64,000 bases of DNA from Corynebacterium wankanglinii (GTDB lineage Bacteria > Actinomycetota > Actinomycetes > Mycobacteriales > Mycobacteriaceae), in the NCBI GenBank assembly GCA_014490595.1, contig CP061031.1:496001-560000 (forward strand), given 5' to 3'. The translations under genes and the position numbers were made by a program. Positions 32,691 to 42,750 of this stretch are shown one piece after another. The notes below the pieces were generated by a model. The model searched no databases, was not told where the DNA came from, and was given only the letters and a program-made list of their open reading frames with translations. The stretch's first letter is position 1. The number at the start of each line of letters is the position of its first letter.

Positions 32691-33818
32691 ATGTCTGCGT
32701 TGTATCCCCGGCTGACCCGGAACCGCGCCCGCCGCGTTGTGGCCGGCGTGGCCTCCGGTGTGGCCGACCACCTGGGGGTGGAGGACAAATGGGTGCGCCT
32801 GTTCTTCGTCGCGGCCAGCTTCGCGGGCGGGTTCGGCGCGCTGCTCTACGCCGGTTTATGGATGTTTACGCCCCTGGACGACAGCGGGGCGCAGCGCCAG
32901 CGCCCGGGGACGATGGATCTCGCGCTTGTGGTGCTCGGGTTCGCAGGGGCGCTTGTTGCGCTGCAGCTGTCTTCGGGCGCGGGTTCCACGGTGGTGTTTG
33001 TGCTCGGAGTGCTCATCGTCGGCGCGGTGATTGCGCTGCAGGCCTACGACCGCGGCACGGGGTCGTGGGGCAACATCGCCGCGTTGACCTTGGGTGCGCT
33101 GCTGGTGATGGCCGGGGTGCTGGCAGTGGCGTTTGTGGGCGAAAGCGCCGGGGTTGGCGGCGTGGTGGTCTCCGTGCTGGTCACGGTCGTGGGCGTGGCG
33201 GTGCTGGTTGTGCCACTGATAGCCAAGCTGGCCAATTCGTTGGTCGCGGAGCGTGAGGCCAAGGCGGTGGCGGACCAGCGCGCGGAAATCGCCTCGCGCT
33301 TGCACGATTCGGTGCTGCAGACGCTTGCGCTGATACAGAAGCAGGCGGGCGATGCGGATGAGGTTGCCCGACTCGCGCGCGCCCAGGAGCGCGAGCTGCG
33401 GGCGTGGCTTTTCGACGACTCCGTGCCCAACCACACCACCACCTTCGCCGCCCTGCAGAAAGCCGCTGGCGAGGTGGAGGACGCCTTCCGCGTGGTCATC
33501 CAACCGGTGACGGTGGGCGAGGATGTCGCCTTCGACGAGCGCACCGAGGCGGTCGTGCTCGCCGCGCGCGAGGCGATGGTCAACGCCGCCAAGCACGCGG
33601 GCGTGGACACGGTCGACGTTTACGCGGAGCATCTCGCGGGCAAGCTCGAGGTGTTTGTGCGTGACCGCGGTGCCGGTTTCGACCCGGACGCCATTCCGGC
33701 CGATCGGCACGGTTTGCGCGACTCCATCGTGGGCCGCGTTCAGCGGGTTGGGGGAGAGGTGCATGTGGTGTCGTCAATAGGCAATGGCTCAGAGGTGGAG
33801 ATAGCGTTAGAGCTATGA
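32691..33818 (+). CDS. PspC-domain sensor histidine kinase
   Basis: The 375-residue protein starts with a PspC domain (RNRARRVVAGVASGVADHLG) and about five membrane segments (to about residue 185). A HisKA_3-type dimerisation region follows with phosphorylated His205 (RLHDSVLQTLALIQKQ), then an ATPase domain (AAREAMVNAAKHAG N-box and DRGAGFDPDAIPADRHGL). It overlaps the response regulator by four bases (ATGA). The architecture fits NarL-type systems that sense membrane state. ATG 32691 is chosen because the PspC homology begins directly after it; the much longer open frame upstream runs antisense through the PspC neighbour. Confidence 0.88.
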   Translation: MSALYPRLTRNRARRVVAGVASGVADHLGVEDKWVRLFFVAASFAGGFGALLYAGLWMFTPLDDSGAQRQRPGTMDLALVVLGFAGALVALQLSSGAGSTVVFVLGVLIVGAVIALQAYDRGTGSWGNIAALTLGALLVMAGVLAVAFVGESAGVGGVVVSVLVTVVGVAVLVVPLIAKLANSLVAEREAKAVADQRAEIASRLHDSVLQTLALIQKQAGDADEVARLARAQERELRAWLFDDSVPNHTTTFAALQKAAGEVEDAFRVVIQPVTVGEDVAFDERTEAVVLAAREAMVNAAKHAGVDTVDVYAEHLAGKLEVFVRDRGAGFDPDAIPADRHGLRDSIVGRVQRVGGEVHVVSSIGNGSEVEIALEL

Positions 33819-34438
33819 CGAGCGTGTTCTTGGTGGACGATCACTCCGTGTTCCGCGCCGGGGTGAAAGCTGAGCTGGCGGACGCGGTGGACATCGTGGG
33901 TGAGGCCGGCACGGTCGCTGAGGCGGTGCGTGGGATCGAACGCACGCGCCCGGACGTGGTGCTTTTAGACGTGCACATGCCCGACGGCGGCGGATTGGCC
34001 GTGCTCAAGCGGGCGCCGGGCCCGGCGTATCTGGCGCTGAGTGTCTCCGATGCCGCCGAGGACGTCATCGCCCTGATCCGTGCCGGCGCGCGTGGGTACG
34101 TGACCAAGAACATCGCAGGTGCCGAGCTCGCTGAGGCGATTGAGCGGGTGCGCGGCGGGGACGCGTACTTCTCGCCGCGGCTGGCCGGGTTCGTTCTCGA
34201 CGCCTTCGCCTCCGGGCCGGTGGTGGAGGAGGACGACCCGGCGGTGGATTCGTTGACCCGCCGCGAGCTCGAGGTGCTGCGGCTGCTCGCGCGCGGCTAC
34301 ACGTACAAGGAGATCGCCGAGCGTCTGTTCATCTCGGTCAAGACGGTGGAAACGCACGCGTCGAACATTTTGCGCAAGACGCAGACCTCCAACCGCCACC
34401 AGCTCACCAGGTGGGCGGTGGCGCGGGATCTGGGCTAG
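33815..34438 (+). CDS. NarL/LuxR family response regulator
   Basis: The 207-residue regulator has a receiver domain with acidic pocket (FLVDDH), phospho-acceptor Asp52 (VVLLDVHMPDGGG), conserved Lys in GYVTKNIAG, and a C-terminal LuxR-type helix-turn-helix (LTRRELEVLRLLARGYTYKEIAERL, SVKTVETHASNILRK). Its start overlaps the kinase stop, so the two form a pair. Its likely targets include the divergent PspC gene, by analogy with similar systems. It ends convergent with the FAD protein gene. Confidence 0.92.
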   Translation: MTSVFLVDDHSVFRAGVKAELADAVDIVGEAGTVAEAVRGIERTRPDVVLLDVHMPDGGGLAVLKRAPGPAYLALSVSDAAEDVIALIRAGARGYVTKNIAGAELAEAIERVRGGDAYFSPRLAGFVLDAFASGPVVEEDDPAVDSLTRRELEVLRLLARGYTYKEIAERLFISVKTVETHASNILRKTQTSNRHQLTRWAVARDLG

Positions 34439-36308
34439 AGCACGCCTGCCTGGGTGAGCAGCGAACGTGCCGTCTTGTCCGTCTCTTGCAGCATCAGCGG
34501 GTCGGTGCCGGGCATGGGGAGATGGTGGTGTCCGCCCACTGCTTGCCGGTGGGGATGCCCACGATGTGCAAGCGCGGATCCAGCTCGCCGTCGGGGTGGA
34601 CGGTGCGGCGGGTGTCATCGTCGGTTTCCGGGGAGGCGGTTTCCACGCCACCCGGCGCGAACGGGCGCACGCGGCGGGCCCCGCGCAGCGATGCGGTCAG
34701 GGCGTCGGGGGAGGTGCGGATGTCGGGGCCGGGCAGGAAGGCGTCGGCAAGTTCGGTGGCGTGAACCGAGCGGGCGTGGCTGACCGCTGTGTACCCGCTG
34801 TCGGTGGCCTCCACCACGGGGCCCGGGCCTAAGAAGGTGACCAGGCCGGCGTCGAAAAGCGCGAGCAGCTCGCGGGTGCGGAACAGCGGCGGGCCGGAGC
34901 CGACCATCTGGCCGAACGCCATGTACTGCGCAAGCGCCGCCTCGCGGGGGCCGCGGCCGTTTTGTGTGGCGATCGCACTGGGTTTGCGGCCCGCGGAGAT
35001 GGCCCACAGGCCGGCCTTGAGCGGGGAGTCCCAGGCGGACACGGCCTCAGTGATGTCGGCTGCCATGCCCTCGGCGACGCGGCGGTTCAGCTCGTCCAGG
35101 TCCAGCGACTCGGTCCCGGCGAGCGGGTCCACCCAGTAGGCCATGTCGAACGGCTCGGTGCTCATCCCGTCGAGCGCTTCGGTCAGCGCGTTCGCCACAG
35201 GCAGGATGTCGTCGGGGGAGGCGGCAGCGTCGAGGTCGGCAGCGTCGATGGCCGTCAGGATCTCGTCGAGAGGCACGCTGAGCGCTTCCGGACGCACCCG
35301 GGAAAGCACGCGGTAGTACTCCGAGTACGCGTCGCGAGCCAGCGCCGGCCACAGGTCGCGGCCGAAGGACACCGGCGCCTCGGACGCGTCGATGGCGGTG
35401 CGCAGGCGCGAAAGGTCGGCCTTCGGCGGCAGGGAGTGGTACTCGGATTTGGGCAGGTAGGGGTAGCCGCGGCCGGAGGTGACCACGAAGTGCGGCTCCT
35501 TGCCGGTGGCCTCGTAGCGCAGGCCGGAGCGGGCGGAGGCGTCCTCGACGAAGCGGCCGCCGCGGTTTATGGTGGTCAGCGCCATGAGGTCGAAAAAGCC
35601 CATGCCCATGCCGCGCACGAGCACGCGCTCTCCGGCCGGCAGCAGTGAGACGTCTTGCTCCACGGGGTTGCCCGGCGGGATGTAGGTCAGGCCCGAGTCG
35701 GCGAACGCCTGCTGCGCCGGCGTGGGGGCGGGCAGTACCCAGCCGGAGGCGATGACGGTGGCGTCGGCGTGGACCACGGAGCCGTCGGCAAGCGTGATGG
35801 CGTCCTGGGCGCCCTCGGCCGCCAAGGACACGGCGCGGGAGTGGTGCTCGACCACCTCGACCGTGTCCGGAAGCTGCGCGAGCGCGACCTTCCATGCCCA
35901 GCGCAGGTACTCGCCGTAGAGCGCGCGCGAGGGGTTGGACTCGGGGCGGGTGGCGCGCAGCTCCTCGTTGTAGTGCTCGGGGAGGGTGGCGCCGAAGGCG
36001 TCGATAAGCGGATGGCTCGCCTCGCCGCGCAGCGCCTGGATCCACTCGTACATGGTGGGGCCCTCGACAACTGGGGCGCCGACGGTCGCGCCGGGCTCGG
36101 TGAAAAGGGTGACGGCGCCGGCGAGGGTGTTCATGCACAGGGTGCGGGTTTGATCCGTCTCCCAGATGCGGCCGGCGCCGAGCTGGGCGTCGTCGATGAT
36201 GTGGACAGTGAGCTCACCACCGCCGCTGGCGCCCAGGTATGCCGCGATGCGCTCGGTGATTGAGATGCCGCGCGGTCCTGCTCCGACGATGGCGATCGAT
36301 GCTGCCAC
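34435..36308 (-). CDS. FAD/NAD(P)-binding protein, C-terminus frameshifted
   Basis: As written the frame runs 36308-34494 (604 residues). The N-terminus has a dinucleotide-binding GAGPRG loop (AIVGAGPRGISITER), then features of the large FAD-NAD(P)-binding family (TRTLCMNTLAGAVTLF, VLVRGMGMGFFDLMAL). Near 34516-34519 a run of four G (C on the coding strand) appears one base short: the shifted frame reads a coherent tail PMPGTDPLMLQETDK to RSLLTQAGVL and stops at 34435-34437, where it meets the response-regulator stop. It is divergent from a peptide-type ABC operon and shares the McbR box at 36351-36366, suggesting a redox step on an imported sulfur compound. Confidence 0.8.
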
Positions 36309-36350
36309 GGTGAAATACCTCCACGATTTCTGTGAAATAAAGGTCGTATG

Positions 36351-36366
36351 TAGACTGCCTAGTCTA
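36351..36366. promoter_or_regulatory. McbR-like operator between FAD protein and ABC operon
   Basis: TAGAC-TGCCTA-GTCTA matches the published C. glutamicum McbR consensus TAGAC-N6-GTCTA in all ten defined positions. McbR represses sulfur and methionine genes. The site lies 43 bases upstream of the FAD protein start and 69 bases upstream of the substrate-binding protein start, so one operator could control both directions. Confidence 0.75.
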
Positions 36367-36434
36367 TTGCTAAAGAACCGGATTGTCTAACAGTGGTAAT
36401 GTCCACTGCGCAACCGAAGAAAGAGGACGATAAC

Positions 36435-38084
36435 GTGCCTAAAACAAAGGTAGCCGCGACGCTGGCGCTCGGCGCGGTAGCCGGGCTGCTCGCCGGGTGC
36501 GCAGCCGGCGCAGACGGGGCAGACGGCGCAGACGGCGCAGACGGGGACGTGCTGACGTACCTGGAATCCAACTGGTTCAACAGCCTCTACCCGCCGGCCG
36601 CCGGGTTCTACCCCAACGGCGGAGTGGTCAACCAGATCACGGACCGGCTGCTGTACCAGGACCCGGAGACGCTTGAGCTTGAGCCCTGGATCGCTACGGA
36701 CCTGCCGGAGATCAACGAGGACGCCACGGTGTTCACCTTCGACATCCGCACAGACGTGACGTACTCCGACGGCACGCCCATGACTGCGCAGAACATCGTG
36801 GACAACTTCGACCTGTACGGCTTGGGTGACAAGGACCGCCTGCTCAACGTCTCCGAGCAGATCTCCAACTACGAGCGCGGCGAGGTGGTGGACGAGGACA
36901 CGGTGCGCTTCCACTTCTCCGCGCCCTCGCCAGGCTTTGCGCAGGCGACGTCGACCTACAACGCGGGCCTGTTGGCGGATTCGTCGTTGAAGCTGTGCAA
37001 TGAGGATTTCGGCCCGGGCGGTGCGACGAACGTGATCGGCTCCGGCCCGTTCGTGGTGGACAGCGAGACGCTCGGCACCGACCTGGTGCTGAAAGCCCGC
37101 GAGGACTACGACTGGGCGCCGCCGTCGCTCGAGCACCAGGGGCGTGCGCAACTCGATGGCATCCACTACACGCTCGCGGCCGAGGAAGCGGTGCGCTCCG
37201 GCGCTTTGCTGTCCGGCCAGGCGGACGCTGCGCGCAGCATCTCCCCGCCGGTGGAGCGCCACCTCAAAGACCAGGGCGTGCAGGTGGTCGCCGCCACCGC
37301 CAACGGCATGAACAACCAGCTAGCGCTGCGCTTTGACCACCCACTGTTGCAAGACATCCGGGTGCGTCAGGCAATCATCCACGGGGTGAACCGCGAGGAG
37401 ATCATCCGCATCCTGCTGTCGGATTCCTACCCGCTGGCCACCTCGTCCATGACGTCGCAGGCCTTGGGCTACGCGGAGCAGCCGGGCGCGTACACCTTCG
37501 ACCCGGATCTCTCGCGCGAGCTTCTCAACGACGCCGGCTGGACCCCCGGCCCGGACGGCATCCGCGTCAAGGACGGCCAGCGCCTGAGCCTGTGGGTCAA
37601 CCACGCCCTGCCGCAGCCGCGCTCCAAGGAGATCGTCACCATGATCCAGTCCGACCTGCGCGAGCTGGGCATCGAGCTGAACATGGTCGCCGGCGACCGC
37701 GCGACCCAAAACGCGGCGCAAAAAGACATCAACCGCGTCCAGCTCATGCACACCATGGTGGGGCGCGCGGACTACGACGTGATCGAGTCCTTCCTTTCCG
37801 TAAACCGCCGCGACACGCTGCTAAACAACGCCGGCGACGGCGAGCCGATCGACGCCGAGCTGGAAGCCCTGCTGGACAAAGTGGTCTCCACCCCGGACGA
37901 CGCCGGACGCGCCGCCGCCTCAAGGGCGGTGCAGGACCACCTGACGGAAAACGCCTACACGCTGCCGTTGTTTGAAGAGCCCCAGGTCTACGCCTTAGCG
38001 CCGCACGTGAAGGGGTTTGCCACCGAGGCGGTGGCGCGCCCGAGCTTCTACTCGGTGTACTTCGACCGCGAGGAGGACAACTAA
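36435..38084 (+). CDS. ABC transporter substrate-binding lipoprotein, family 5 (peptide/nickel type)
   Basis: GTG 36435 follows GAAAGAGGA by six bases and gives 549 residues. The lipoprotein signal has Cys22 in LLAGC, followed by a GAD-type tandem repeat (four Gly-Ala-Asp-like units) that forms the linker. The mature domain is a family 5 solute-binding protein: TYSDGTPMTAQNIVDNF, IGSGPFVV, IRVRQAIIHGVNREEI, LLNDAGWTPGPDGIR. The ligand is unknown; the McbR box suggests an organosulfur compound. It is the first gene of a five-gene transport unit. Confidence 0.88.
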   Translation: MPKTKVAATLALGAVAGLLAGCAAGADGADGADGADGDVLTYLESNWFNSLYPPAAGFYPNGGVVNQITDRLLYQDPETLELEPWIATDLPEINEDATVFTFDIRTDVTYSDGTPMTAQNIVDNFDLYGLGDKDRLLNVSEQISNYERGEVVDEDTVRFHFSAPSPGFAQATSTYNAGLLADSSLKLCNEDFGPGGATNVIGSGPFVVDSETLGTDLVLKAREDYDWAPPSLEHQGRAQLDGIHYTLAAEEAVRSGALLSGQADAARSISPPVERHLKDQGVQVVAATANGMNNQLALRFDHPLLQDIRVRQAIIHGVNREEIIRILLSDSYPLATSSMTSQALGYAEQPGAYTFDPDLSRELLNDAGWTPGPDGIRVKDGQRLSLWVNHALPQPRSKEIVTMIQSDLRELGIELNMVAGDRATQNAAQKDINRVQLMHTMVGRADYDVIESFLSVNRRDTLLNNAGDGEPIDAELEALLDKVVSTPDDAGRAAASRAVQDHLTENAYTLPLFEEPQVYALAPHVKGFATEAVARPSFYSVYFDREEDN

Positions 38085-39047
38085 ATGGGTAGATACGTGT
38101 TAAAGCGCATCGGCCAGGCGCTCATCGTGCTGCTTTTGGCCTACACCCTGGCGTTCTTCCTGCTGTCCGCGCTGCCTTCCGACGGCGTGGCCGCCCGCTA
38201 CGCGGACCCAGCGCTCGGCCTGTCCCAGGCGGAGATCGACCAGATCCGCGAGCAGATGGGTGTGGACAAACCCCTGCTGGAGCAGTACTTTTCCACCCTC
38301 ACGGGACTGTTCACCGGCGATCTGGGCTACTCGGTGGCCTCCGGCACACCGGTGGCCGACCTGATCACCGACGCCGCGCCGCACACGTTCGCGCTGGCCG
38401 CGACATCCATTGGCCTGGCCATCGTGGTGGCACTCGCCACGGCGTACGTGGCCACCTTGCCCGGGAGCGGCCCGCTACGCCGGGCGGTGCGCTCCTTGCC
38501 GTCGTTCATGGTCTCGCTGCCGGGGTTCTGGATCGCCATCTTGCTGTTGCAGTTCTTCTCTTTCCGCCTGGGCTGGGTCAACGTGGTGGACCCGTCCCCG
38601 CTGGAGGGGCTCATCCTGCCTACGCTGACGCTGGCCGTGCCGATGGCGGCGCCGCTGATGCAGGTGCTTATCCGCTCCATCGACGAGGTGCGCGACCAGC
38701 CGTTCGTGCAGGTCGTTCGCGCCCGCGGCGCCAGCGAGGCCCGCATCTTCTGGCGCGACGTGCTGCGCAACTCCCTGCTGCCGACGATCACTATGGCCGG
38801 GCTGCTGTTCGGCGAGCTGGTCGGCGGCGCCGTGGTCACCGAGACCGTCTTCGGCCGCGCCGGGCTGGGGTCGCTGACCGTCAACGCGGTGTCCAGCCGC
38901 GATATGCCGGTGCTGCTCGGCGTGGTGCTCATCGCCGCCACCGCGTACGTGATGATCAACCTCATCGTGGACCTGCTGTACCCGGTGCTGGACGTGCGGC
39001 TGCGCGAAGCGCCCGCCAAGACTGCCGTAAAGGAGAACGCCCGATGA
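38085..39047 (+). CDS. ABC transporter permease, DppB/OppB type
   Basis: The 320-residue permease has about six membrane helices and the DppB-like N-terminus (GRYVLKRIGQALIVLLLAYT). A periplasmic loop with DQIREQMGVDKPLLEQY and the cytoplasmic EAA-like motif (VQVVRARGASEARIFWRDVL) that docks on the ATPase are clear. ATG follows immediately on the preceding TAA. The stop overlaps the next permease gene (ATGA), so translation is coupled. Confidence 0.92.
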   Translation: MGRYVLKRIGQALIVLLLAYTLAFFLLSALPSDGVAARYADPALGLSQAEIDQIREQMGVDKPLLEQYFSTLTGLFTGDLGYSVASGTPVADLITDAAPHTFALAATSIGLAIVVALATAYVATLPGSGPLRRAVRSLPSFMVSLPGFWIAILLLQFFSFRLGWVNVVDPSPLEGLILPTLTLAVPMAAPLMQVLIRSIDEVRDQPFVQVVRARGASEARIFWRDVLRNSLLPTITMAGLLFGELVGGAVVTETVFGRAGLGSLTVNAVSSRDMPVLLGVVLIAATAYVMINLIVDLLYPVLDVRLREAPAKTAVKENAR

Positions 39048-39913
39048 CAACGACGAACCTTGCGGCGGCCCCCAACACCGCCGCCCAGAGCGAGAAGAAG
39101 CCGCGCAAGCACCGCCGGTGGACCTCGCCGGCGACGATCCTCTCGCTCATCGTGCTGGCCGTCGCCGCGCTGTGGGCACTCGCCCCCGGGATTTTCGCAC
39201 CAGAAGACCCGTACAAGGGCGTGGACGTTGCCCTGCTCGCGCCGAGCGGAGAGCACATCTTCGGCACCGACGCCGTGGGCCGCGACCTGCTGTCCCGCGT
39301 CATCTTCGGCGCACGGCAGTCGCTGCTCGGTGCGCTCATCGCGGTGGCCGTCGGCCTCGTGCTGGGCACGCTGATCGGGCTTATCGCCGGCACGCAGCGC
39401 GGCTGGGTGGAAACTGTGCTGATGCGGCTTGTGGATGTCCTTCTGGCCATCCCCGGCATCCTGCTTTCCCTCTCCATCATCATCGTCACCGGCTTCGGCT
39501 CCCTGCAGGCGGCGTTTGCCGTGGGCATGACCTCCGTGGCCACGTTCGCGCGCCTGGCGCGCTCGCAGGTGATCCAGATCGCGGGCGCGGACTTCGTCGA
39601 GGCCGCCTACGGCTCCGGCGCCACCCAAACCCAGGTGCTCGTGCGCCACGTGCTGCCAAACTCGCTCACCCCGGTGTTGGCGCTGGCGGCCCTGCAGTTC
39701 GGCACCGCCATCTTGCAGCTGTCCATCCTGGGCTTCCTGGGATACGGCGCACCGCCGCCGACCCCGGAGTGGGGCCTGCTCATCGCGGAGGGCCGCGACT
39801 TCATGGCCACCGCCTGGTGGCTGATCCTGCTGCCGGGCTTGGCCATTGTGGCCACCGTAATGTCCGCCAACCACCTGTCCCAGGTCATCCAGCAGGAAGG
39901 TGATGTGAAGTGA
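39044..39913 (+). CDS. ABC transporter permease, DppC/OppC type
   Basis: The 289-residue permease has a basic cytoplasmic N-terminus, a first helix (about 30-50), a periplasmic segment with HIFGTDAVGRDLLSRVIFGAR, and five further helices. The EAA-like loop is VIQIAGADFVEAAYGSGATQ with HVLPNSLTPVL. It pairs with the preceding DppB-type permease. The stop overlaps the ATPase start (GTGA). Confidence 0.92.
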   Translation: MTTTNLAAAPNTAAQSEKKPRKHRRWTSPATILSLIVLAVAALWALAPGIFAPEDPYKGVDVALLAPSGEHIFGTDAVGRDLLSRVIFGARQSLLGALIAVAVGLVLGTLIGLIAGTQRGWVETVLMRLVDVLLAIPGILLSLSIIIVTGFGSLQAAFAVGMTSVATFARLARSQVIQIAGADFVEAAYGSGATQTQVLVRHVLPNSLTPVLALAALQFGTAILQLSILGFLGYGAPPPTPEWGLLIAEGRDFMATAWWLILLPGLAIVATVMSANHLSQVIQQEGDVK

Positions 39914-41513
39914 GTACGCCCCTACTCGAAGTCGACGGCCTCACCGTCGCGTACGGCGATGCCGAGCCGGTGGTGCGCGACATCTCGTTTGCCGTGGAGG
40001 CGGGCAAGATGACCGCGATCGTGGGCGAGTCCGGCTCCGGCAAGACCACCTCCGCCATGGCGGCACTGGACCTGCTGGGACCCTCCGGCAACGTGCTGGA
40101 CGGCAGCATCCGCTTCAAAGGCCAGGAGCTTTCCAACCTGGCCAACGCCGAGTGGCGGAAGCTGCGCGGGCGCAAAATCGGGCTGGTGCCCCAGGACCCG
40201 AACAACTCGCTCAATCCGTTGAAGACCATCGGCGCGTCCGTGGAAGACGGGTTGGAGATTCACGGGGTGGGGGACGGGGCGAAGCGGCGTCGTCAAGCAA
40301 TCGCCCTGCTGGAGCGCGTGGGCATCGACGACCCCGAGTGCCGCTACCACCAGTACCCGCACGAGCTGTCCGGCGGCATGAAGCAGCGCGTGCTCATCGC
40401 GGCTGCGGTGGCGCTTGAGCCCGAGGTGTTAATCGCGGACGAGCCCACCTCCGCGCTGGATGTGACGGTGCAGAAGACCATCCTGGATCTGCTGGATGAG
40501 ATGCGCGCGGAGCTCGGCCTGGGCATCATCTTCATCACCCACGACCTGGCAGTGGCGGGCGACCGCGCGGACGACGTGGTGATCATGGAGCGCGGCCGCG
40601 TGGTCGAGCACGGGCCGGTGAGCCAGGTGCTGACTAACCCCACCCAGGACTACTCGAGGCGACTGCTGGCCAACGTGCCCTCGCTTGCGGTCGCAGATGC
40701 TTATCGACGCCCTCCGGTTGCCCCGAGACCCTCCTTTCCGTCGATGGGTTGGCCGTGCGCTACGGCGACTTCACCGCCGTGGAGGGCATTTCCTTCGACG
40801 TCGCCCGGGGCTCCACGCACGCCCTCGTGGGTAGCTCCGGCTCCGGCAAGACCACCACCGGCCGCGCGATCGTCATGTTCAACCGGCCCACGGCCGGGCG
40901 CATCACCCTGGACGGCACCGAGCTGACTGGGCTTTCCCCGAAGCAGCAGCGGGGCATGCGTGGGCGGGTGCAGATGGTGTACCAGAACCCGTACTCTTCG
41001 CTGGACCCGAAGATGCGCGTCGGCGAGATCGTCGCCGAGCCGTTGCGCAACCTCGCCGGCGCCTCCAAGCGTGAGGCACTCAAACGCGCCGACGAGTTCC
41101 TGGCGCGCGTGGCGCTGGACCCAGCTCAGTTTGCCAACCGCACCCCGGCGCAGCTGTCCGGCGGGCAGCGCCAGCGCGTGGCCATCGCGCGCGCCCTGAT
41201 CGTGGAGCCGGAGCTGGTGGTGCTGGACGAGGCCGTCTCCGCACTCGATGTGACCGTGCAGGCCCAGATCCTCGAGCTTTTGGAAGACCTGCAGCGCGAG
41301 CTGGGGCTGACCTACGTGTTCATCTCCCACGACCTGGCGGTGGTGCGCCAGATTTCGGATACGGTGAGCGTGTTCAGCCGTGGCCGGCAGGTGGAATACG
41401 GCACGACCGACGAGGTGTTTACTCACCCGCGCCACGACGTCACCCGTGAGCTCATCAACGCCATCCCCGGCACCGTGTTCCGGGCCCGACAGTTAGGAGA
41501 ATTCGTTGTCTAA
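39910..41513 (+). pseudogene. Tandem-domain ABC transporter ATPase (DppD-DppF fusion), one frameshift
   Basis: GTG 39910 begins a first ABC domain with Walker A GESGSGKTT (39-47), signature LSGGMKQR, LIADEPTSALD Walker B and an ITHD switch. The frame is lost between about 40696 and 40730; a second ABC domain continues in the next frame (LLSVDGLAVRYGDF, GSSGSGKTTTGRA, LSGGQRQR, VVLDEAVSALD, FISHD) to TAA 41511-41513. One missing base would give a 534-residue fusion, a common form in this transporter type. Alternatively they are two ATPases with a lost start for the second. Each domain is otherwise intact. A motif copy GCTTATCGACG lies at 40699-40709, within the frameshift interval. Confidence 0.82.
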
Positions 41514-42708
41514 CCGCACCGACATTATTGACGCCCTGGCCGACACTCCGGCGGAGCTCGCCGAGCTGCGCCGCCGCAGGCCGGAGGCGGTGGACAACGC
41601 CCAGCGCAGCTTTGAGGCGCTGTTCGAGCCGACCGACGCAACGCTGATCGAGGCGCTGCCGGTTGCCACCCGCTACGCCGTCGCCGCCTTTATCGCAGGT
41701 GTTTCCGGCGCACAGCGCGCCGCGGCGTTCTACACCGACCTGCTCGCCGACGAGGACGACACGCTCGTTGCCGTGGTCGAAGACGCGGTGGGCAAAGGCG
41801 TGTCCGCCGGCCCCTACGCTGGCGGGGACTTCGTCACCTTCGGCGACGGCCCGCTCGCCGCGGCGTTCGACTTTACGCACCTGCTCACCTTCCACCCGAA
41901 GGACGCCTCGCCCGCGGCGATCGGGCACCTGCAGGAGGCGGGCTACAACGAAAACGCGATTGTCTCCCTCGGCCAGCTCATCGCCTTTGTGGCGTTCCAG
42001 CTGCGCGTCGTGCACGGCGTGCGGGTGTTGGCTGGAAACGCGGAGGTGCCGGAGGGCGTCGAGAGGCGAGCTGGCGCCGCGGACCCGGGCTGGGCGCCTG
42101 CGCCTGCCACACTGCGGCCCGAGGTGGTGGCTCCCGGGAAGTTTGTAGCGCACCCGCTGGGCTGGAAGCCGTGGGTGGCGCCGCTGGAGAAGAGCGAGCT
42201 GACCGACGCGCACATCGACGCCCTGATCAAGCCCGAGCGCGCCGACATGGAGTACTTCCGCCTGCTCGCGCGCGACTCGCAGGCGCTGAAGGCCCGCACG
42301 CTGACGGACCTGGACATCTTCTACAACACCGAAGGCGGGCTGGGCCGCGCCGAGCGCGAACTCGCCGCCACCGTGGCCTCGCGCCTGAACGGCTGCGAGT
42401 ACTGCGCCTCGGTGCACCAGGGCCGTTCCAAGGAGGAGGGCGGCGACGCGGAGGCCATTGACAGGCTTCTCGACGAAGGCGTGACCGCCGACCTCGCCTC
42501 GGAAGCGTGGAACGCCATCCGCGACGCCGCCGTGGCCCTGACCCGCACCCCGTTCGAGTTCGGTACGTCGGACGTGGACGCGCTGCGGGCCGTGGGGCTG
42601 GACGATCTAGCGGTGCTGGATGTGATCAACGCGTCCGCGTTTTTCAACTGGGCGAATCGCCTTATGCTCACCCTGGGCGAGCCGGACGTGCCGAAGCGCT
42701 ACCGCTAA
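41506..42708 (+). CDS. CMD/alkylhydroperoxidase (AhpD-like) fusion protein
   Basis: TTG 41506 follows AGGAGA and overlaps the ATPase end by eight bases, giving 400 residues. Two related helical domains are joined: an N-terminal CMD-type domain (about 1-175) without redox cysteines, and a C-terminal AhpD core (about 245-400) with Cys297-x2-Cys300 and His304 (NGCEYCASVHQGRS). Known clusters pair Avi_7170- and Avi_7169-type proteins with peptide-type ABC transporters; here both halves seem fused. The thiol motif suggests reduction of a peroxide or another oxidised substrate brought in by the transporter. No signal peptide is visible. Confidence 0.82.
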   Translation: MSNRTDIIDALADTPAELAELRRRRPEAVDNAQRSFEALFEPTDATLIEALPVATRYAVAAFIAGVSGAQRAAAFYTDLLADEDDTLVAVVEDAVGKGVSAGPYAGGDFVTFGDGPLAAAFDFTHLLTFHPKDASPAAIGHLQEAGYNENAIVSLGQLIAFVAFQLRVVHGVRVLAGNAEVPEGVERRAGAADPGWAPAPATLRPEVVAPGKFVAHPLGWKPWVAPLEKSELTDAHIDALIKPERADMEYFRLLARDSQALKARTLTDLDIFYNTEGGLGRAERELAATVASRLNGCEYCASVHQGRSKEEGGDAEAIDRLLDEGVTADLASEAWNAIRDAAVALTRTPFEFGTSDVDALRAVGLDDLAVLDVINASAFFNWANRLMLTLGEPDVPKRYR

Positions 42709-42750
42709 GCGGGCGGTTTGTGGCGCGGCCTGGCCAGTTCGGTCCTGCCG

